Positions 12,190 to 24,044 are shown, numbered from the stretch's first letter. The stretch: 64,000 nt of DNA from Adiantum capillus-veneris (GCA_014529385.2 CM043944.1:65556248-65620247), one strand, 5' to 3'. The notes: generated by a model from the sequence alone, not told the origin. Program-made: numbers and translations.

Positions 12190-12190
12190 G
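11778..12190. repeat. (GA)n tract and two (CT)n tracts with duplicated flank
   Basis: (GA)n lies at about 11778-11830 and (CT)n at about 11993-12058 and 12138-12187. Both CT tracts are preceded by almost the same phrase, GGGTTTTCTTCC(T/C)(T/C)GAGTT, so tract plus flank was duplicated in tandem with about 145 bp spacing. Confidence 0.9.
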
Positions 12191-12589
12191 TTGAGGGTGT
12201 TGCACTCATTGAACATTTATGAGATTTGATCTTTTTCTTATTGGGATACCAGAAAAAATTTGGCACTGCAAAAGTGCACCTTAACAAAAAAATCATTGAT
12301 TGGATGTGTCATCCACCAGCTTGCATTCCTACAGTAGTAACAAACCCAAGAGTGGTGCAAGTATGTCCTTGAAGGACACCTTTCGTGCCTTTGATATGAG
12401 CAATGGTAATCACCCATTTCATTCTCATGAATGGATGAATCCATTAGATTAGTACTTTGTGGTAAAAAATTTAGAGTTCAAGGTTTGCCGTTGTTTTTTC
12501 CATGTCCACATTTTATAAGTTTTATTGTTGAATGCATAGTTTTACATGGTGGTGGAAGTGTTTTTACTAATTCCTTTCCCTGAATTTGT

Positions 12590-13010
12590 GTGCTTAATAG
12601 TAGGATCTCAAAAGGTGCAATATCCCAAGCAGGTTTGTCTAATGAAGATGTGACAAATCAGGATTGGCTTGTAGTCTTCACAAAGAAAAGGGAGAAGGGT
12701 GCCAGGATCTTCTTGCATACGGTGTGGCCTAAATATGCAGAAGAATGTAGGTTATTGTTCCACAAAGTATGTCAATCCATACCAACCAACAAAGAAATCA
12801 TGCACAAGTTTTCAACCTTGTTTGTAAATGAGAGATGCACATCTGCCATGCAGAGTCCAACGATCAGCCAAAGGTTGCATGGGCTATTTTTGGTGAGAAA
12901 GTCCTAGATCGCAAGAATCTACCGCACGGATGGACAAAACGCTCAAGATCTGGACTGACTACAATGAGAATGGTTAGCTAGTGACTCGGACCACACAATC
13001 CACTCCAAAG
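12590..13010 (+). pseudogene. Module 1: domain A (novel conserved domain), copy 1
   Basis: The frame contains LSNEDVTNQDWLVVF (about 12640) and ECRLLFHKVCQ, then FVNERCTSAM (about 12840). After a frame change it continues as PKVAWAIFGEKVL. The same succession of conserved positions occurs in module 3 (56.3-56.7 kb, minus): N.D...(D/E)WL.VF, then E.RLL..KV.Q, then FV.ERC..A, then AWA.FG..V. A weaker version is in module 2 (38.1-38.6 kb). I know no named family with this signature. The position ahead of a coiled-coil exon is the same in all three modules. It is broken by at least one frameshift near 12880. The stretch 12191-12590 upstream has no recognised coding sequence. Confidence 0.5.
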
Positions 13011-13201
13011 TCTCTCATTGACCGGGGGGGATAACTTCTACTTCTTGCAGTTTGGGACCTCAGTCAATTCTAAATTATAGCTTTGTTAACCTCCATTTTG
13101 TGGCAAAAGTGGAGCAATGTTGTCTACAAGAAAGAGTACACTAGAGAGTGAAAAGAACACTAAATGCAGCCCAAGTGCAACTACAAGAGAAAAGTTAGAG
13201 C

Positions 13202-13414
13202 ATGTGTAAGATAGAGGGAACATCTTCATCTGCAACAGTGCTTCAAGGGAAATTGAATGAGCTTCAAACACTAAAAGACATCATGGAGGGAAGAGCATCT
13301 GCTTTTGAGGTGATGGTAATTGATGCAAAGATCATTGCTCTATCAAGTGCATTGATAGCTCTTGGGGCTGATGTAAGCAACTCAAAGATTAGAGACGATG
13401 TTGACCATATAGAG
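13202..13414 (+). pseudogene. Module 1: coiled-coil exon, copy 1
   Basis: About 70 residues with heptad-like Leu spacing (KLNELQTLKDIMEGR and IIALSSALIALGADV). The exon appears to end at DDVDHIE, directly before a GTATGC donor at 13415. Modules 2 and 3 have a coiled coil of the same length and register that also ends at a splice donor after an acidic D-x-x-x-L(H) phrase. It is probably an oligomerisation segment. The next intron is filled with the GTAC-word array. Confidence 0.5.
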
Positions 13415-13477
13415 GTATGCGTCAAGATTGAAACATTGTGTATTAAAATTAAACATTGCATTTAGGTTTTCAAATGA

Positions 13478-14405
13478 AATGTAAGTACCATGTGAACTTT
13501 TTTGGTGGTTCATAGATTTTGGATAGTAGCTGACAAGTACAACTCTCAATATTCAGCACTTGACTCTGATTATGTTTTACATGGTACTTTCCACAAGTGC
13601 CAATGGAGTCTTTTTGGTACTTAACAAGGCACAAGTACATAGAACTACTTAAAGTCCACCATTTAACAAGGATTAAACATGTCACGGTTCTTTTAATAAG
13701 TACCAATGGAGCCGTATGGGTGCTTCACGAAGCCTAGGGATGGTAGAAATGAGGTAGAACTCTCAAATTCCACCATGTGATTTTGATTATATACATCGTG
13801 GTACTTTTTGTAGCTACCAATGAGGAATTTTTGGTGCTTCAGAGAGCTTATAAATGGTAGAAAATAGGTAGAACTTTCAAAATGCACCATTTGACTGTGA
13901 TTGAGTAGATCATGGTACTTTTTGTAACTACTAATGCAAGTTTATATGACCAGTGGTTCACAAAGCTTAGTGATGGTGGTGGAAATCACAAAGTCCACCA
14001 TTAGACAAGAATTTAAGGTACTTTGTGAAGCTAAATAATATGGTAGATTTTTATATGGTATTTCAAATTCAAGGTGCAACCACGAGTACCCACATAGGAA
14101 CTTTGTACATATTGTTGTATTACTAGGTAGATTTTATAGTACCTATCATAGGTACATTGACAGAATATGCCTTTATCTTTCAAAGTACCTTTCATAGGTT
14201 GATACGTTGAAAGTACATACTGTTTCCAAAGTACCATGCATGTGTTTGTACATTGTGAAAGTACATGTCTTTTTTTGCTGAGTACCATGCACGTGTTTGT
14301 ACATTGGGAAAGTACATATGCCTTTGTTGCAAAGTACCTTTCATATGTGTCCAAGGTACTCTCATAGGTACTTAGAGTGTATCCTTGGTACTTTTTTGTC
14401 ATGGA
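13478..14405. repeat. Palindromic-word array, GTAC type (arms GGTACTT / AAGTACC)
   Basis: The words GGTACTTT and AAAGTACC recur many times in both orientations. In the left half they lie within a longer loose unit of about 125 bp (CACCATTTGA.T.TGATT, then GGTACTTTTTGTA, then CCAATG.AG, then GGTGCTTCA.A.AG, then GGTAGAA). In the right half they form closely spaced GTAC palindromes. The array lies within the putative intron between the coiled-coil exon and the next module 1 exon. The array at 57.7-58.65 kb uses the same GTACC/GGTAC word. Confidence 0.75.
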
Positions 14406-14419
14406 CTAATATTTACTTG

Positions 14420-14637
14420 TCAAGTGTGGTGCGGAAAGAAATAATTGACATGGCAGCATCAGAAGCTACATGTGCTGATCAAGTCACACTTTGTGAGAGC
14501 TTGTTGGAGAAAGTAAAGAGAGGTGACTCAATCTTGCTACGCCCCACAACTGGCAAGCATGGTAGTAACTCACAGGCCAAAGTGACTAATCCAGGAGCAT
14601 GTGTTGCATATGGTTTAGGTTTTGTAGCTTTCAAAGT
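14420..14637 (+). pseudogene. Module 1: exon homologous to the pre-RING part of module 2
   Basis: After the array an exon-like frame reads VVRKEIIDMAASEATCADQV and later PGACVAYGLGFVAFK, and it stops at a GT donor followed by a short GT run (14638). Module 2 has an analogous stretch (VKEAKMHACDDRQLQLLMQI, then SNVCTGYGLPLE) before its RING-like cluster. The similarity is modest and rests on matched order, so the assignment is tentative. The cysteine/histidine cluster itself is not visible in module 1. Confidence 0.35.
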
Positions 14638-14854
14638 AGTGTGTGTGTGTGTATACACTAGCATGTGGCAATGCATACCATGCATTGTGTTTTGCTAGAT
14701 GGGTTGGGTCTTAGAAAGAATGTGCCAACCCCTCCTGTAAACAAAGTATTCCAAAATCGACAAAGTCGATGCTTGTGTATAATGGTTGATTTTCTATTCT
14801 CCATGTCTGTCAAGATTAATAGATTTTGTTAAGAATGCAAGAAACTTTCTTTGA

Positions 14855-15950
14855 TTGTACAAGCTACACTTATGTGGTGTAGTTGCACATTCCAGCCATA
14901 TGCCATATGTGGCAACATTATCAGCTGAGGTTTTGAATGTTAATGCAACTCTAGGCGCCCACACCATGGACACAACCATGCAATTTGATGATCAATCAAC
15001 TCCAGCTAGCAGAGAAGGCTCATCCTTGGAAAGTGACAAAACTCTGGCTTGCAAGGAAGGATTGCATGTGGCAATTGACAAAACCCCAACTACTGAGGTG
15101 GAGCCCTCTAAACAGACAAAAGGTGAACCAGAACCAAAGGAAACCGAACCAATGGAAGATGTTGATGTTAATATGGAATATTTTGTAGCACAAGAGGGGG
15201 TGTAAGCGATGCAACGCGGGATTCAATGTGATGCAGATCTAGATTTCCATGTCTTCCTTAGTGATATGGTGAAGCAGTCAAAGAAAAAAAAGAAACATAA
15301 TGATGGTAAGTTGTTTGGCCATAAAATCTGGCTCCATATAGGAATTGAATGGTTTTTATTGATATGCCTCTTTCTGGTGCAGCTGGACAGACCAAAAAGA
15401 TACGAGCATCAGAGATGAACTGCTCAAAGCAGCAATCTAATAAGCCTAAGGATGAGAATGATGGTGAGACCTCCTTTACTCATGGCTTGTTCAAGAAAAG
15501 TATCTCAACACGTAGAGCAAGCTTGTTGTGTCAACCTCATTGATAGTTTCATTTCTATATCTCATGTTCATGCTCGTCATCATGTAATTCTCTTGGGTTT
15601 TGGTTTTAAGCAGAGATATAAAAGAAATGGGTGAAAGTCACTGCTTGCAAAGAAGTCCCCCCAAAAAAGTACTCCCCTCCAACATCCCAGTAGTATTTCT
15701 CACTCCCCAAAGCTTCATGTTTGCAAGAAACTGTGACATTGAAGACACTCGTGTCTTCACTCTCATGTTTGCAAGAAACTGTGACTTTGTCTTCACTCTC
15801 TTGTAATGACAAGAATCTTTGATTCTTGAATTTTGAATAAAAATGAGAATTTTATGGTGGCCTCCATTTATCTCTCTCAGTTTCTTGCAATTGTCACTCT
15901 TGTTTTGGCTTAAAAATGCTTAGTCTATTCATTTTCAATGTAAAATCATG
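14855..15950 (+). pseudogene. Module 1: acidic linker exons and intervening sequence
   Basis: The frame at 14855-15205 is rich in Glu, Lys, Thr and Pro (for example SKQTKGEPEPKETEPMEDVD), typical of a disordered linker. Downstream fragments (KQSKKKKKHNDG near 15280; QTKKIRASEMNCSKQQ near 15390-15450) are basic and each borders a GT or AG site. They are probably short linker exons before the NIF domain, as the Ser/Glu-rich exon at 35.25-35.5 kb is in module 2. A short direct repeat (ATGTTTGCAAGAAACTGTGAC) occurs at about 15717 and 15764. Confidence 0.3.
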
Positions 15951-16079
15951 TTTTGTATAGAGATACCAAAAGAAAAGGTAACTCTCAAATTTCCTGTTGA
16001 AGAAATAATAATCATATGAGATCCACCGATGTACATTCTAGAAACAATCACATCGATGCCATTGGATATCCCCTAATGA

Positions 16080-16835
16080 CCACCATTAGTGTTTGATCTT
16101 AATGGTGTCCTCTGTGATTCATGGATTGAAGATCTAATAACAAGGATGCTCTATCGTTTGATCTGGAAAGTACTACATTTGACCTTATTAATAAAAAGGG
16201 GGACAGATTGGACGGAGGCTATGAAGTATTTTTGCTATATGTATGATTTGTTTATGCCCACAAAGTGGGAATTGTTGTTCTTCATGTACCTCTACATCCC
16301 CAAGGATGCACAAAAGTTCGTAGCTTGGCTATGGGTTGGGCAAATATTTACATCTAGAGTTCAACAATGCTGAACAGAGTGAACAGAATAATCAAAGCAG
16401 CTTTTGGGGGGCTTTGTGACTACTTCAGCGGATGCGCAGGACAACAATTGTGTGATGTAGGAACATTCAAAATGGTAGGTGGAAAATCAGTTCTTTTCAA
16501 GAATCTATGGAATTTTCTAAAGCTAGTTCTGCAATACGATACGAAAAATGTGCTATTGATCGAGAATAGTCTTTATAAATGCCATTATAATCCTCTCGGT
16601 TCCTACATCATTGTACCTGGCCTAGAGGTTCGGCGTAGTGGCTAGGGATTTGCAAGAGGTTCTTGCAAAGTGGCGTGATGCTACGGATCAGTCACTCAAA
16701 AGTTTCACCTTCAATGTGAAGCCTACATCGGAGGAAAAATATGTTAAAGATGCACTCCAGCAAGGTGGAAAGACGATCAATTATGAAGGATACCTCAAAG
16801 GGCCACATTTGATGACAATGGTCTTTGAGCACTAA
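16080..16835 (+). pseudogene. Module 1: NIF/FCP1-like HAD phosphatase domain, copy 1
   Basis: The frame opens with PPLVFDLNGVLCDSW (about 16080-16125), the nucleophile motif of NLI-interacting-factor/FCP1-like phosphatases. After frame changes it reaches FKNLWNFLKLVL (about 16500) and NVLLIENSLYKCHYNP (about 16550-16595), matching the family's terminal LLIDDSPYK..LNP block. The family removes phosphate from phosphoserine, classically on the RNA polymerase II C-terminal domain. Here the second Asp of DxD is Asn (DLN) and the late DDS is ENS, so activity is doubtful even before the frameshifts. The tail (16638-16835) is charged. Module 2 carries the same domain, also with DLN. Confidence 0.6.
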
Positions 16836-16854
16836 TATCTCATCCTTGTCACGT

Positions 16855-18676
16855 TGGTGCAGCTAAAGTTGGTCGAAGCTAAGAGGTGGTCTATGCCAGG
16901 CCAAGGTAGCAATCGAGTGCAATGCATAAGGCTAGGGCAGGTGCCAAGGCCCTTGTCAGCCAAAGGATAGCGGAAATGTATGCTTAATGAGGTTTTTTAG
17001 GCCAAAAGTTCTACGGAATGGTCCAGATAGGATGGAAAATGAAGATGTCCAAAATGCCAAGTCAAAGCTCTAGAATGTAGAGTTCAGCATGCTTTAGAAG
17101 CCAGTTCAGACGGCTCGTCAAACGGAGCCCCGATGCTCAAGATATTGTAGTTTAAAGAAAGAGTGTGTAGCAGATCCCCGACGGATAGGACAGCTGGGGA
17201 CAGGTGCCCTAGGCAGGTCTGAGCGGATACATGTGTAGAGCTCGAGTTATGGAGCATACCTGTCTTAGAAGATACGACCATTAGAAGATTTTTCGGGGGC
17301 CGCGTCTGAGCCCACTTGGTTGCATTGAAGGGTGTGCCATATGGAGTCATTTTAGCCTTTCCAAGGTTCTCGGTGGCAGTGTGCATCATGGGAAATTGGC
17401 ACAAATTGACAGTTCACCAATCGGGTTCCTAGTCCGCAAGATACTACAGGTCAAAGTTGGGGGCTATCCCTTGGGCGGCAATTACAGATGCTTTTCTTGT
17501 GTTTTGTCGACCTTGTTTGGTAGTCCTGGGATAGTCAGAGTGCGGTGAGCACGGGGGGGTTCGAAGTCAGGAACCAGCTCCATCAGTTGAACCTTACGGC
17601 CCCGAAATCCGATTACCGAGTGCCAGTTGGCAAACGGACAAGCAATGTGGAAAAAAGTTGGTTTTTTATGGAATGTTTTCAAAATTGTGCAAGGCTTTGA
17701 AGCCATGAATTCTGCGAGCACCACGTGGCTCAGCAGATATCCCACATGCAGGCAGAGTGTGCCTGAGTCCGGAGTATAAGGGCGGGAACGCGAGCTCCTT
17801 GGGTTTATGTGAAGCAAGAGAGCTCTTGGAGCTCGTGGCTATGGGGGTGATCGTTGGGCGCTGTGTGGTCGAAATGGGTGGCGCACGGCGACGTTGCAGG
17901 GCGCACCCGTGGCGGTTTTGGCTAGCACTGGCGGCGTAGTTGTGCCTGCATGACGGTAGTGGTGGTGATGTGGCACGCTCACTCGGCATGAGGCAGTTCC
18001 CACGGCCCATGGGGGGCCCGAAATTTTAAAAGGAGAGAGAAGGGGTAATAGCGACATCGCTACTGCCTCCCCCCCTCAGGTAAGAGGAAGGTCCCGCGGG
18101 GATTAAACATAGAGAGAGAGCCCAGAGGTCTCCATGGTGTGCAAAGCCAACCAAAGCTAAGGGCCAAAGTGAAGGCCAATCGGGCCAGAGAGCAAAAGGG
18201 TTGATAGAAGCCGTACAAAATCAAAACAAGGGAAAAAAATGGAAGTCAAGGCCAAATGAGGGCAAAGAGGAGTCGGATAGAGGGAGAGAGTCAAAGTCAA
18301 AATTGAGCCCCATAAGGTGAGCCTAAAGAGGGTAAAAGTGAAAGATAAAAATAAAAAATAAAAAGCCAAGGAGCAATAGCGACGTCGCTAATGCCCCCCC
18401 CCCAAAGTGCAAAGAGTGAAGAGGAGAGAGATAGAGCAAAGCGGTGCCCCCTTTCCCAAAAATGCCAATTCAAGGTGCCAAGCAGTGGTAGTAGGTGTAC
18501 CTTGTGTGGTGGTTTGTAGAGTGTGTGAGCAGTGGCAATTGAGCAGGCGGTGGTCTGCTAGTGTAAAGTGTTTCTTTGAAGGTGTTTTCTGAGAGGATAG
18601 GGGTGGTGTGAATACCCTGAGCTATAGAGAGGTCCTTTTGTTTGCGTTGGGTGTGTTCCCCGATTCCCCCTCTCCA
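16855..18676 (+). repeat. 5' LTR of Element 1
   Basis: Begins TGGTGCAGCTAAAG and ends CCCCCTCTCCA. It aligns along its length with the 3' LTR but lacks a block of about 390 bp that the 3' LTR has between GTGCCA and GTAGTGGTAGTAGG, presumably a deletion here. Sequences such as AGAGAGAGAGCCC and CCCCCCCTCAGGTAAGAGGAA (around 18060-18120) are shared with the 3' copy. Confidence 0.92.
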
Positions 18677-18681
18677 TCTAC

Positions 18682-18700
18682 TGGTGCCCCCACTGAGGAG
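18682..18700 (+). other. Primer-binding site of Element 1
   Basis: TGGTGCCCCCACTGAGGAG lies five bases after the LTR end. TGG is the complement of the tRNA CCA tail. The source tRNA was not identified. Element 2 has a near-identical site (TGGTGCCCCCATGGAGGAG), which links the two elements. Confidence 0.7.
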
Positions 18701-18754
18701 CACACTGATTGCTCCTAGTTAATCGAAAAGAAGCGGTTTTTAGTGTTGAAAGTC

Positions 18755-19679
18755 ATGGCAGCTATAAGCTATGGACCGATTTTCACAGGTTAAGAGAGCC
18801 CTGACGAGTGGATGTCAGATTTCGAGCTGTACATGCTATCGTTGCGTATGCCGAATGAGGATAGCAAAATGCAGACTTTTCCTTTGGTGATGTGTGGTAG
18901 AGCTAAAGCATGCTACGATGCATTGGAAGGTGAGCCGAAGCAAGCATGGCCAGCTCTACGGGCGAGGTTTCTTCACGACTTTTGCAAGGAGACTTCCCCA
19001 CTTGAGATGGATGCAAAGGTGAAGGCACTTAATCAATATGTAAGTGAAGAATTCAATCTGTTTTTGGGTCATTTTGAAGAATGTTGGACAGAGCTAGCGG
19101 CAGCCATGCAATTGGCTAATGGAGACTACTTCAAGATAGACAAATTCATGGCGTGTCTGCACCCCAAGGTGAGAGAGAAAGTTGATTTCGAGAGCCCAGA
19201 GAATTACAATGGCGCGGTAGCCATTGCACCGTCGAAGAGCAGAAAGATAAGAAGAAGATAGAGCAGGGCATGTCAGGCTACGAGATGATGGCCCATGTTC
19301 AACCGCAGAGTCCGAGAGAGACTGCACACGAAGATAATCATGGAAACCAAGGTGTAGCTGTTGTGCCACAAAATTGGGTGCGCACAGTGCAAGATTTGTC
19401 CGAGAAAATGCAGGAGTTGCGGCTCAGTGTCATGGATAGAGGATAGCCAAGAGGAGCAAGGGGCAGGGCACGGCCACTGCCAGGTAGGTGTTATCATTGT
19501 GGGGAAGAAGGGCACTATGCACCTGATTGCCCTCAACCACACAGAGAGAGAGGAGGTATGTACCCACTTTTTGGTAGAGGTAGAGGTCGAGGTCAAGGGC
19601 AGTACAATGGTCCAAGAGAGCAAGCGGTGGAGAATCCCGTGCAGCCAGCTCCGCAAAACAGAGGTGAGGTCCCAAGAGT
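18755..19679 (+). pseudogene. Element 1 gag (capsid and CCHC zinc knuckle)
   Basis: Starts at ATG 18755 (MAAISYGPIFTG), has an in-frame TAA at 18791, and continues through the retrotransposon gag fold (DEWMSDFELYMLSL; AWPALRARFLHDF; NLFLGHFEECW). After a frame change near 19240 the frame contains the zinc knuckle CYHCGEEGHYAPDC at 19489-19530 (CX2CX4HX4C), then an RG-rich tail. Gag packages the RNA into virus-like particles. The frame change, plus the TAA and TAG stops, make it non-functional. Confidence 0.88.
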
Positions 19680-19879
19680 AAACATCATCGGGGTGGATAA
19701 GTAGGATGTTGGAGTTTCGGCCAATAAGAGGGCAAGAGCTTAGAGAGAGACAGAGATAGAGCGGGAAACTAGAGCTTGCAAAGGCAAAGAGAAGGTGTAC
19801 GAAGGTAGAAAGCAGCCCGAGCCTAGCAAAAGAAGGAGGCGTCGCAAGATCAAACAAGCGGATTCCAGCTAGAACGTGG

Positions 19880-20596
19880 CTATCCCGAGTACAATCTGGT
19901 GAGTGATGTTCAAAATCAAAAGGCAAATATTACGTTTGGTCAGTTGTTAGCTTTAAATCCAAATTTAAGAAGGCACTGGTCCACAAGTGTTAGCACCAGG
20001 CTGCCAAGAGCTAAGGAAAATGTGCAAGCAGTGCAAAACATGGCCTTGAGGGTAGGTAGCCCCACTGATGTTCTTCCGTTGGTAGATGCAATTATAGAGA
20101 ACAGGATGCAGGTACGAGCTTACATAGACAGTGGAGCACAGGTTTGTGTCATGACGGAAGCAGCCATGAAAGAGACAGGAGTCAACGCAATAGTCAAGCC
20201 AAATGTACGCATGAGGATGGCCAACCATACCAAAGCTAGGTGTCTGGGTGTGGCACAGGATGTGAAGGTCAAGGTGATGGGCATAGAGTGCCTGATAGAC
20301 TTTTTCGTGTGATGAAAGCAATGGATAATGCTTATCCAATCATTTTGGGTAGGCCATGGCTTTTGGCAATAGGAGCAAAGCAGGATTGGGAGAGCAAAGT
20401 GTTCACTTTGCCTGACAAAGAGAGAGGCAGACAAATTGTGCCTTATTTGAAGACCAAGGAGAGTAGTTCTCATCCTATGGTAGTAAAAGATGAGGGTGAC
20501 ACATCGAGCTATGAGTATGAGACAGAGACGGGCTATGATGAAGGATATACTAGCACAGAGGAAGAGGAGAGCGAGGAAGACATGCTGAAGATAGAT
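19880..20596 (+). pseudogene. Element 1 aspartic protease region
   Basis: The frame at 19899-20312 contains AYIDSGAQVCVMTE, the DSGA catalytic motif of retropepsins. After one frame change near 20310 it continues with AYPIILGRPWLLAIGAKQDW, the conserved C-terminal strand (ILGRPWL). An acidic spacer (TSTEEEESEEDM) follows before RT. Retropepsin cleaves the Gag-Pol polyprotein as a homodimer. Frameshifts on both sides separate it from gag and pol. Confidence 0.85.
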
Positions 20597-20646
20597 GCAG
20601 ATTCGGAGTCACCATAGACGAGTCCCCACCTAAAGAAGAAGGTATG

Positions 20647-22185
20647 TAGCCTCAAGCTCATGGTTTAAGCATGGAGGAGGTTTCGAGCATGATAAGTGAA
20701 GATTTAACCAAGGGTGAAAAGGAAGGATATGTTCAACTGTGTGAGTCCTATCCAAATCTATTTGCAACGGAGTACAAGCAATTGTGAGGTGCAAATAGGG
20801 TGGAGCACAAGATTGTTCTTAAGGAGGGACATAAGCATGGAGCACAGAAGCTGAGAAGACTAGGGGAAATTTAAAAGGAAGCCCTTTCGCAGGAGATCAA
20901 TAAGCTATTGGATGCGGGCATCATATATCCTGTGAAGGAGTTAGAGTGGGTCTCTCCAGTGGTCATAACCCCTAAGAAGAATGGGAAGTGGAGAGTGTGT
21001 GTTGAATACAAGCCATTGAATGCCGCGACCAAGAGGAATCACCATCCCTTGCCGTTTCAAGACAAAATCCTAAACCAGGTGGCTGGGCATGAGAGATACT
21101 CTATTATGGACGGCTTTTCGGGGTACTTTCAGATAGGGATTGCGCTTGAAGACCAGTTGAAGACCACATTCATATCTCCATGGGGTTGCTTCGCTTACTG
21201 CAGGATGCCATTCGGTTTGTTGAATGCATACGCCACCTTCCAAGATTGGATGAACAGGGTGTTTGGTCCATACCTGGGCCGTTTTATTAGGTTCTTCATG
21301 GATGATATCGGCTACTACAGTTCAAGATTGGAGCACCTATCGAAGCTCCAGTTATGCTTTCAAAGGCTTGATGAAGAAGGAGGTCAGCTGAACCCCAAAA
21401 AGTGCAAGCTAGCACAGCCTCGAGCGCAGCTGTTAGGTCATGTGGTGTCGCAAAACGGTATAGAGGCGGATCTCGAGAAGGTGAAGGCGTTGGTGTTGAT
21501 GGAGACGCCTTCAGATGCTCAAGGTTTGGCTTCATTTGTTCATAAGTTGAAGTATTTGTCACGTTTCTTTTGGATGCTATCGCACTATGTGCATCCTCTT
21601 CAAAAGAAGGCTCAACAAGTGCATGGTTATGAGTGGGATGAGGAAGCTCAGGAGGCTTTTGATAGGGTTAAAGAGATTTTGTGTCAGTTGCCAGCGGTGT
21701 GTCCTCCCAATCCAAAGGACGACTTTTATGTGTCTATGACCGTGGGCATAGTTGCTATTGGAGCGGTTCTACTGCAAAAGGTAGGAAGAAGTTACAAGCC
21801 GATATACTTTGAGAGCAAGGTGATTAGCCCAGGAGAGGCTACCTACACCGAGGCGGAGCAGTGGGTGATGGATCTGGTCTTCGCTTGTAGGAAATTCAAA
21901 GTCCACTTGATTGTGCGTAAGTTTTTTGTGTTGATGGCTAATAATCTATTGCCAGAGGTAGTGCTACATTTGAAGCCAGGAAGGAGTATTATGAAGTGGG
22001 TGTTGGAGCTACAGGAGTTCGAGTTCGAGTTCAAGGTAGATCACACGAGTCGGTCTCACCTGGCAGACATTCTTGTCAGTAAGGCTATTGATTTGCCGGC
22101 CTATCCAAGGGTGGTGCAAGATGAAGCTAAGGAGGAACCGGACTTGGAGAATGCTTTTACTATGTGGTTCGATGGAGCATATTGA
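20647..22185 (+). pseudogene. Element 1 reverse transcriptase with degenerate gypsy RNase H
   Basis: Continuous frame 1 with stops at 20785 (TGA), 20872 (TAA) and 22183 (TGA). RT motifs in order: WVSPVVITPKKNGKWRVCVE, MDGFSGYFQI, MPFGLLNAYATFQ and the catalytic box FFMDDIG near 21293-21313. Next is a gypsy RNase H-like segment (DDFYVSMTVGIVAIGAVLL; TEAEQWVMDL) in which the usual DAS catalytic Asp is absent. Loss of this site is the recognised state of the tether RNase H in elements that carry a second RNase H. The TGA at 22183 falls inside the second RNase H motif FDGAY. Confidence 0.92.
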
Positions 22186-22818
22186 AGGGTAGTGCAGAAA
22201 GCAGGAGGAGGTATGGTGATACACGACCCACACGGAAAAGCGATATTTCCAAAGGCATATGATCTAGAGGATGTCCACACCAATAATGAGGCAGAGTATC
22301 TCACTCTGCATTTGGGTTTAAAGCAGTGCATAGAGTTCAGCATTTCAAGGTTGGTGGTGAAGGGAGATGCGCTGCTAGTCATCAAGAAACTGTTAGGCCA
22401 ATGGCAGGTAAAGTGCGATTCTTTGAAGCATTGGTTCTTTTACATCAAGAAGATGTTGAAGTATGTTGAAGAAGTCCAATTCAAGAATGTGAGTAGAGAG
22501 CAGAATCAAGAGGCTGATCAACTAGCTAGCAGCAAAGTACAGGTGCATGTTGCAAGTCTATATGTGGCCCCAGCCACTTATGCAGGTAGGGAGAGTCTTA
22601 AAGAGATTGAAGTTTTTTTGGGTACAGGTCAATGTTCAGAAGGTTTGTCCAAGCTACAAAAGAGGAGAGTGGTGCAAAAGGCTCGCAAATTCACACTGGT
22701 AGGTGAAGATCTCATGAACTATGGGCGTGACGGAGTCCTTAGAAGGGTGCTACACAAAGAGGAGATAGGAATGGTGTTGGAGCAATGCCACGAAGAGAGC
22801 GGACACCAGGGAAAAGAT
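22186..22818 (+). pseudogene. Element 1 archaeal-type RNase H (aRH)
   Basis: Starting from FDGAY just before the stop at 22183, the frame reads AGGGMVIHDP, then TNNEAEYLTLHLGL, VVKGDALLVIKKLLGQW and NQEADQLASS. The four acidic positions of plant-like or archaeal RNase HI (D in FDGAY, E in NNEAEY, D in KGDALL, D in EADQLA) are all present, so apart from the upstream stop the active site is complete. This domain degrades the RNA strand during cDNA synthesis. The region then runs to the zinc-finger His of IN (CHEESGHQGKD). Confidence 0.88.
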
Positions 22819-23835
22819 TAGGTTCTGTTTTGAGTGCTTAGAGCAGGCTTTTGGTGGCCTTCCATTGAGAAGGACGTGCATTACTGGTGCAAGACGTGCC
22901 ACGAGTGTCAGACTATAGGTGAAATACGACTGGTAGCGGAGTCACAGGGCGCCATCATCGCACAAAGCGCCTTCAAGAAGTGGGGTCTTGATGCTATAGG
23001 CCCTCTCCCAAGGTCTACTAGTGGTAAGAAGTACGTGGTGGTAGCCATTGACTACCTTACAAGGTGGGTCAAGGCCAAAGCAGTGAAGGAAGTAAATGCT
23101 AATGTGGTGGCTCAGTTTGTGTTTGATAACATATGTTGCCGTTTTGGTGTTCCATTGGTGTTAGTTTCTGACAGGGGTCAGGGGTTTAGAAGCAAGCTCA
23201 TGAGCGCATTAGTGGAAAAGTTAAAGATTCAGCATAGGTTTTCCTCACCCTATCATTCCCAATGCAATGGTCTAATCGAGAGTGATAATGGTCAAATTGT
23301 CAAGATGTTAACAAAGTATGTGTACAAGCAGGAAGCTGAGTGGGAAGCAAATCTAGAGAAGTGTCTGTGGACGTATAGAACGTCCTATAAAGTGGCTACA
23401 AACTTCACTCCATTCTAGCTTGTCTATGGTAAGGAGGCGGTGTTGCCAATGCATGCACAGCTAGGTGCTTTGAAGGGTATGTGGTGTGTCAATGCCACCC
23501 AACAAGGGGTTCTACAGGATCGGATAGCCAGCTTGGAGGCTTTGCATATGGACAGAGAGGCAGCGACAGACTACTATGTGAAGCAGAGAGAGAAGCGGGT
23601 TGCCAAGTTCAATCAGAACCTGTCGGACAAGAAGATAGAGGAAGGAGACCTGGTCATGAAGTATAAAAGCTACCTGGATTTCACATTCCAGAAGAAGTGG
23701 ACAGGTCCATATAAAGTGAAGAAGGCCTTTTCGAATGGGACGTATCAATTGGTAAGAGAAAATGGCAAGCTTCTTAGGAACAGAGTGAATGGTGTGAGGC
23801 TCAAACTGTATTTCGAGAGGGATCTAGTGCCTTAA
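22819..23835 (+). pseudogene. Element 1 integrase
   Basis: Same frame as RT, with stops at 22819 (TAG), 22831 (TGA) and 23416 (TAG). The HHCC zinc finger spans CHEESGHQ to WCKTCHECQ (around 22785-22910). Catalytic D, D and E lie in KKWGLDAIGPLP, LVSDRGQGF and NGLIESDNG. The C-terminus has the GPF/Y-type module (KKWTGPYKVKKAFSNGTYQL) and ends at FERDLVP followed by TAA. No chromodomain follows. Integrase joins element cDNA to chromosomal DNA. A purine-rich stretch (GACAAGGGGG, about 24024-24033) near the 3' LTR is the likely polypurine tract. Confidence 0.92.
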
Positions 23836-24044
23836 GTGCAGCAAATTATAGTCAAGGGGGGTGGGCAACCCACCTAAAGCATGCAGTGTGCGGAAGGAAA
23901 GAAATGAAGCTTTTGTACATAGCCTGTACATACAGTTATGTTTTTGTGAGTGCTTTTTATCATAAGTTTGGTGTGTCATTTTTAAAGTTATGTACATATG
24001 CTTTTGGTCGAACATAAATGTTCGACAAGGGGGCTAGGCAATGA

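Noticed and set aside
11401-12222. ORFs with SLSLSL, RERERE and HTHTHT repeats (also 39.0 and 51.2-51.45 kb)
   Set aside because: These are microsatellite translations and occur in several frames at once.
19273-19926. 217-aa minus-strand ORF opposite gag of Element 1
   Set aside because: It is a shadow of the gag frame, with Ser/Leu/His-rich unnatural composition and no domain.
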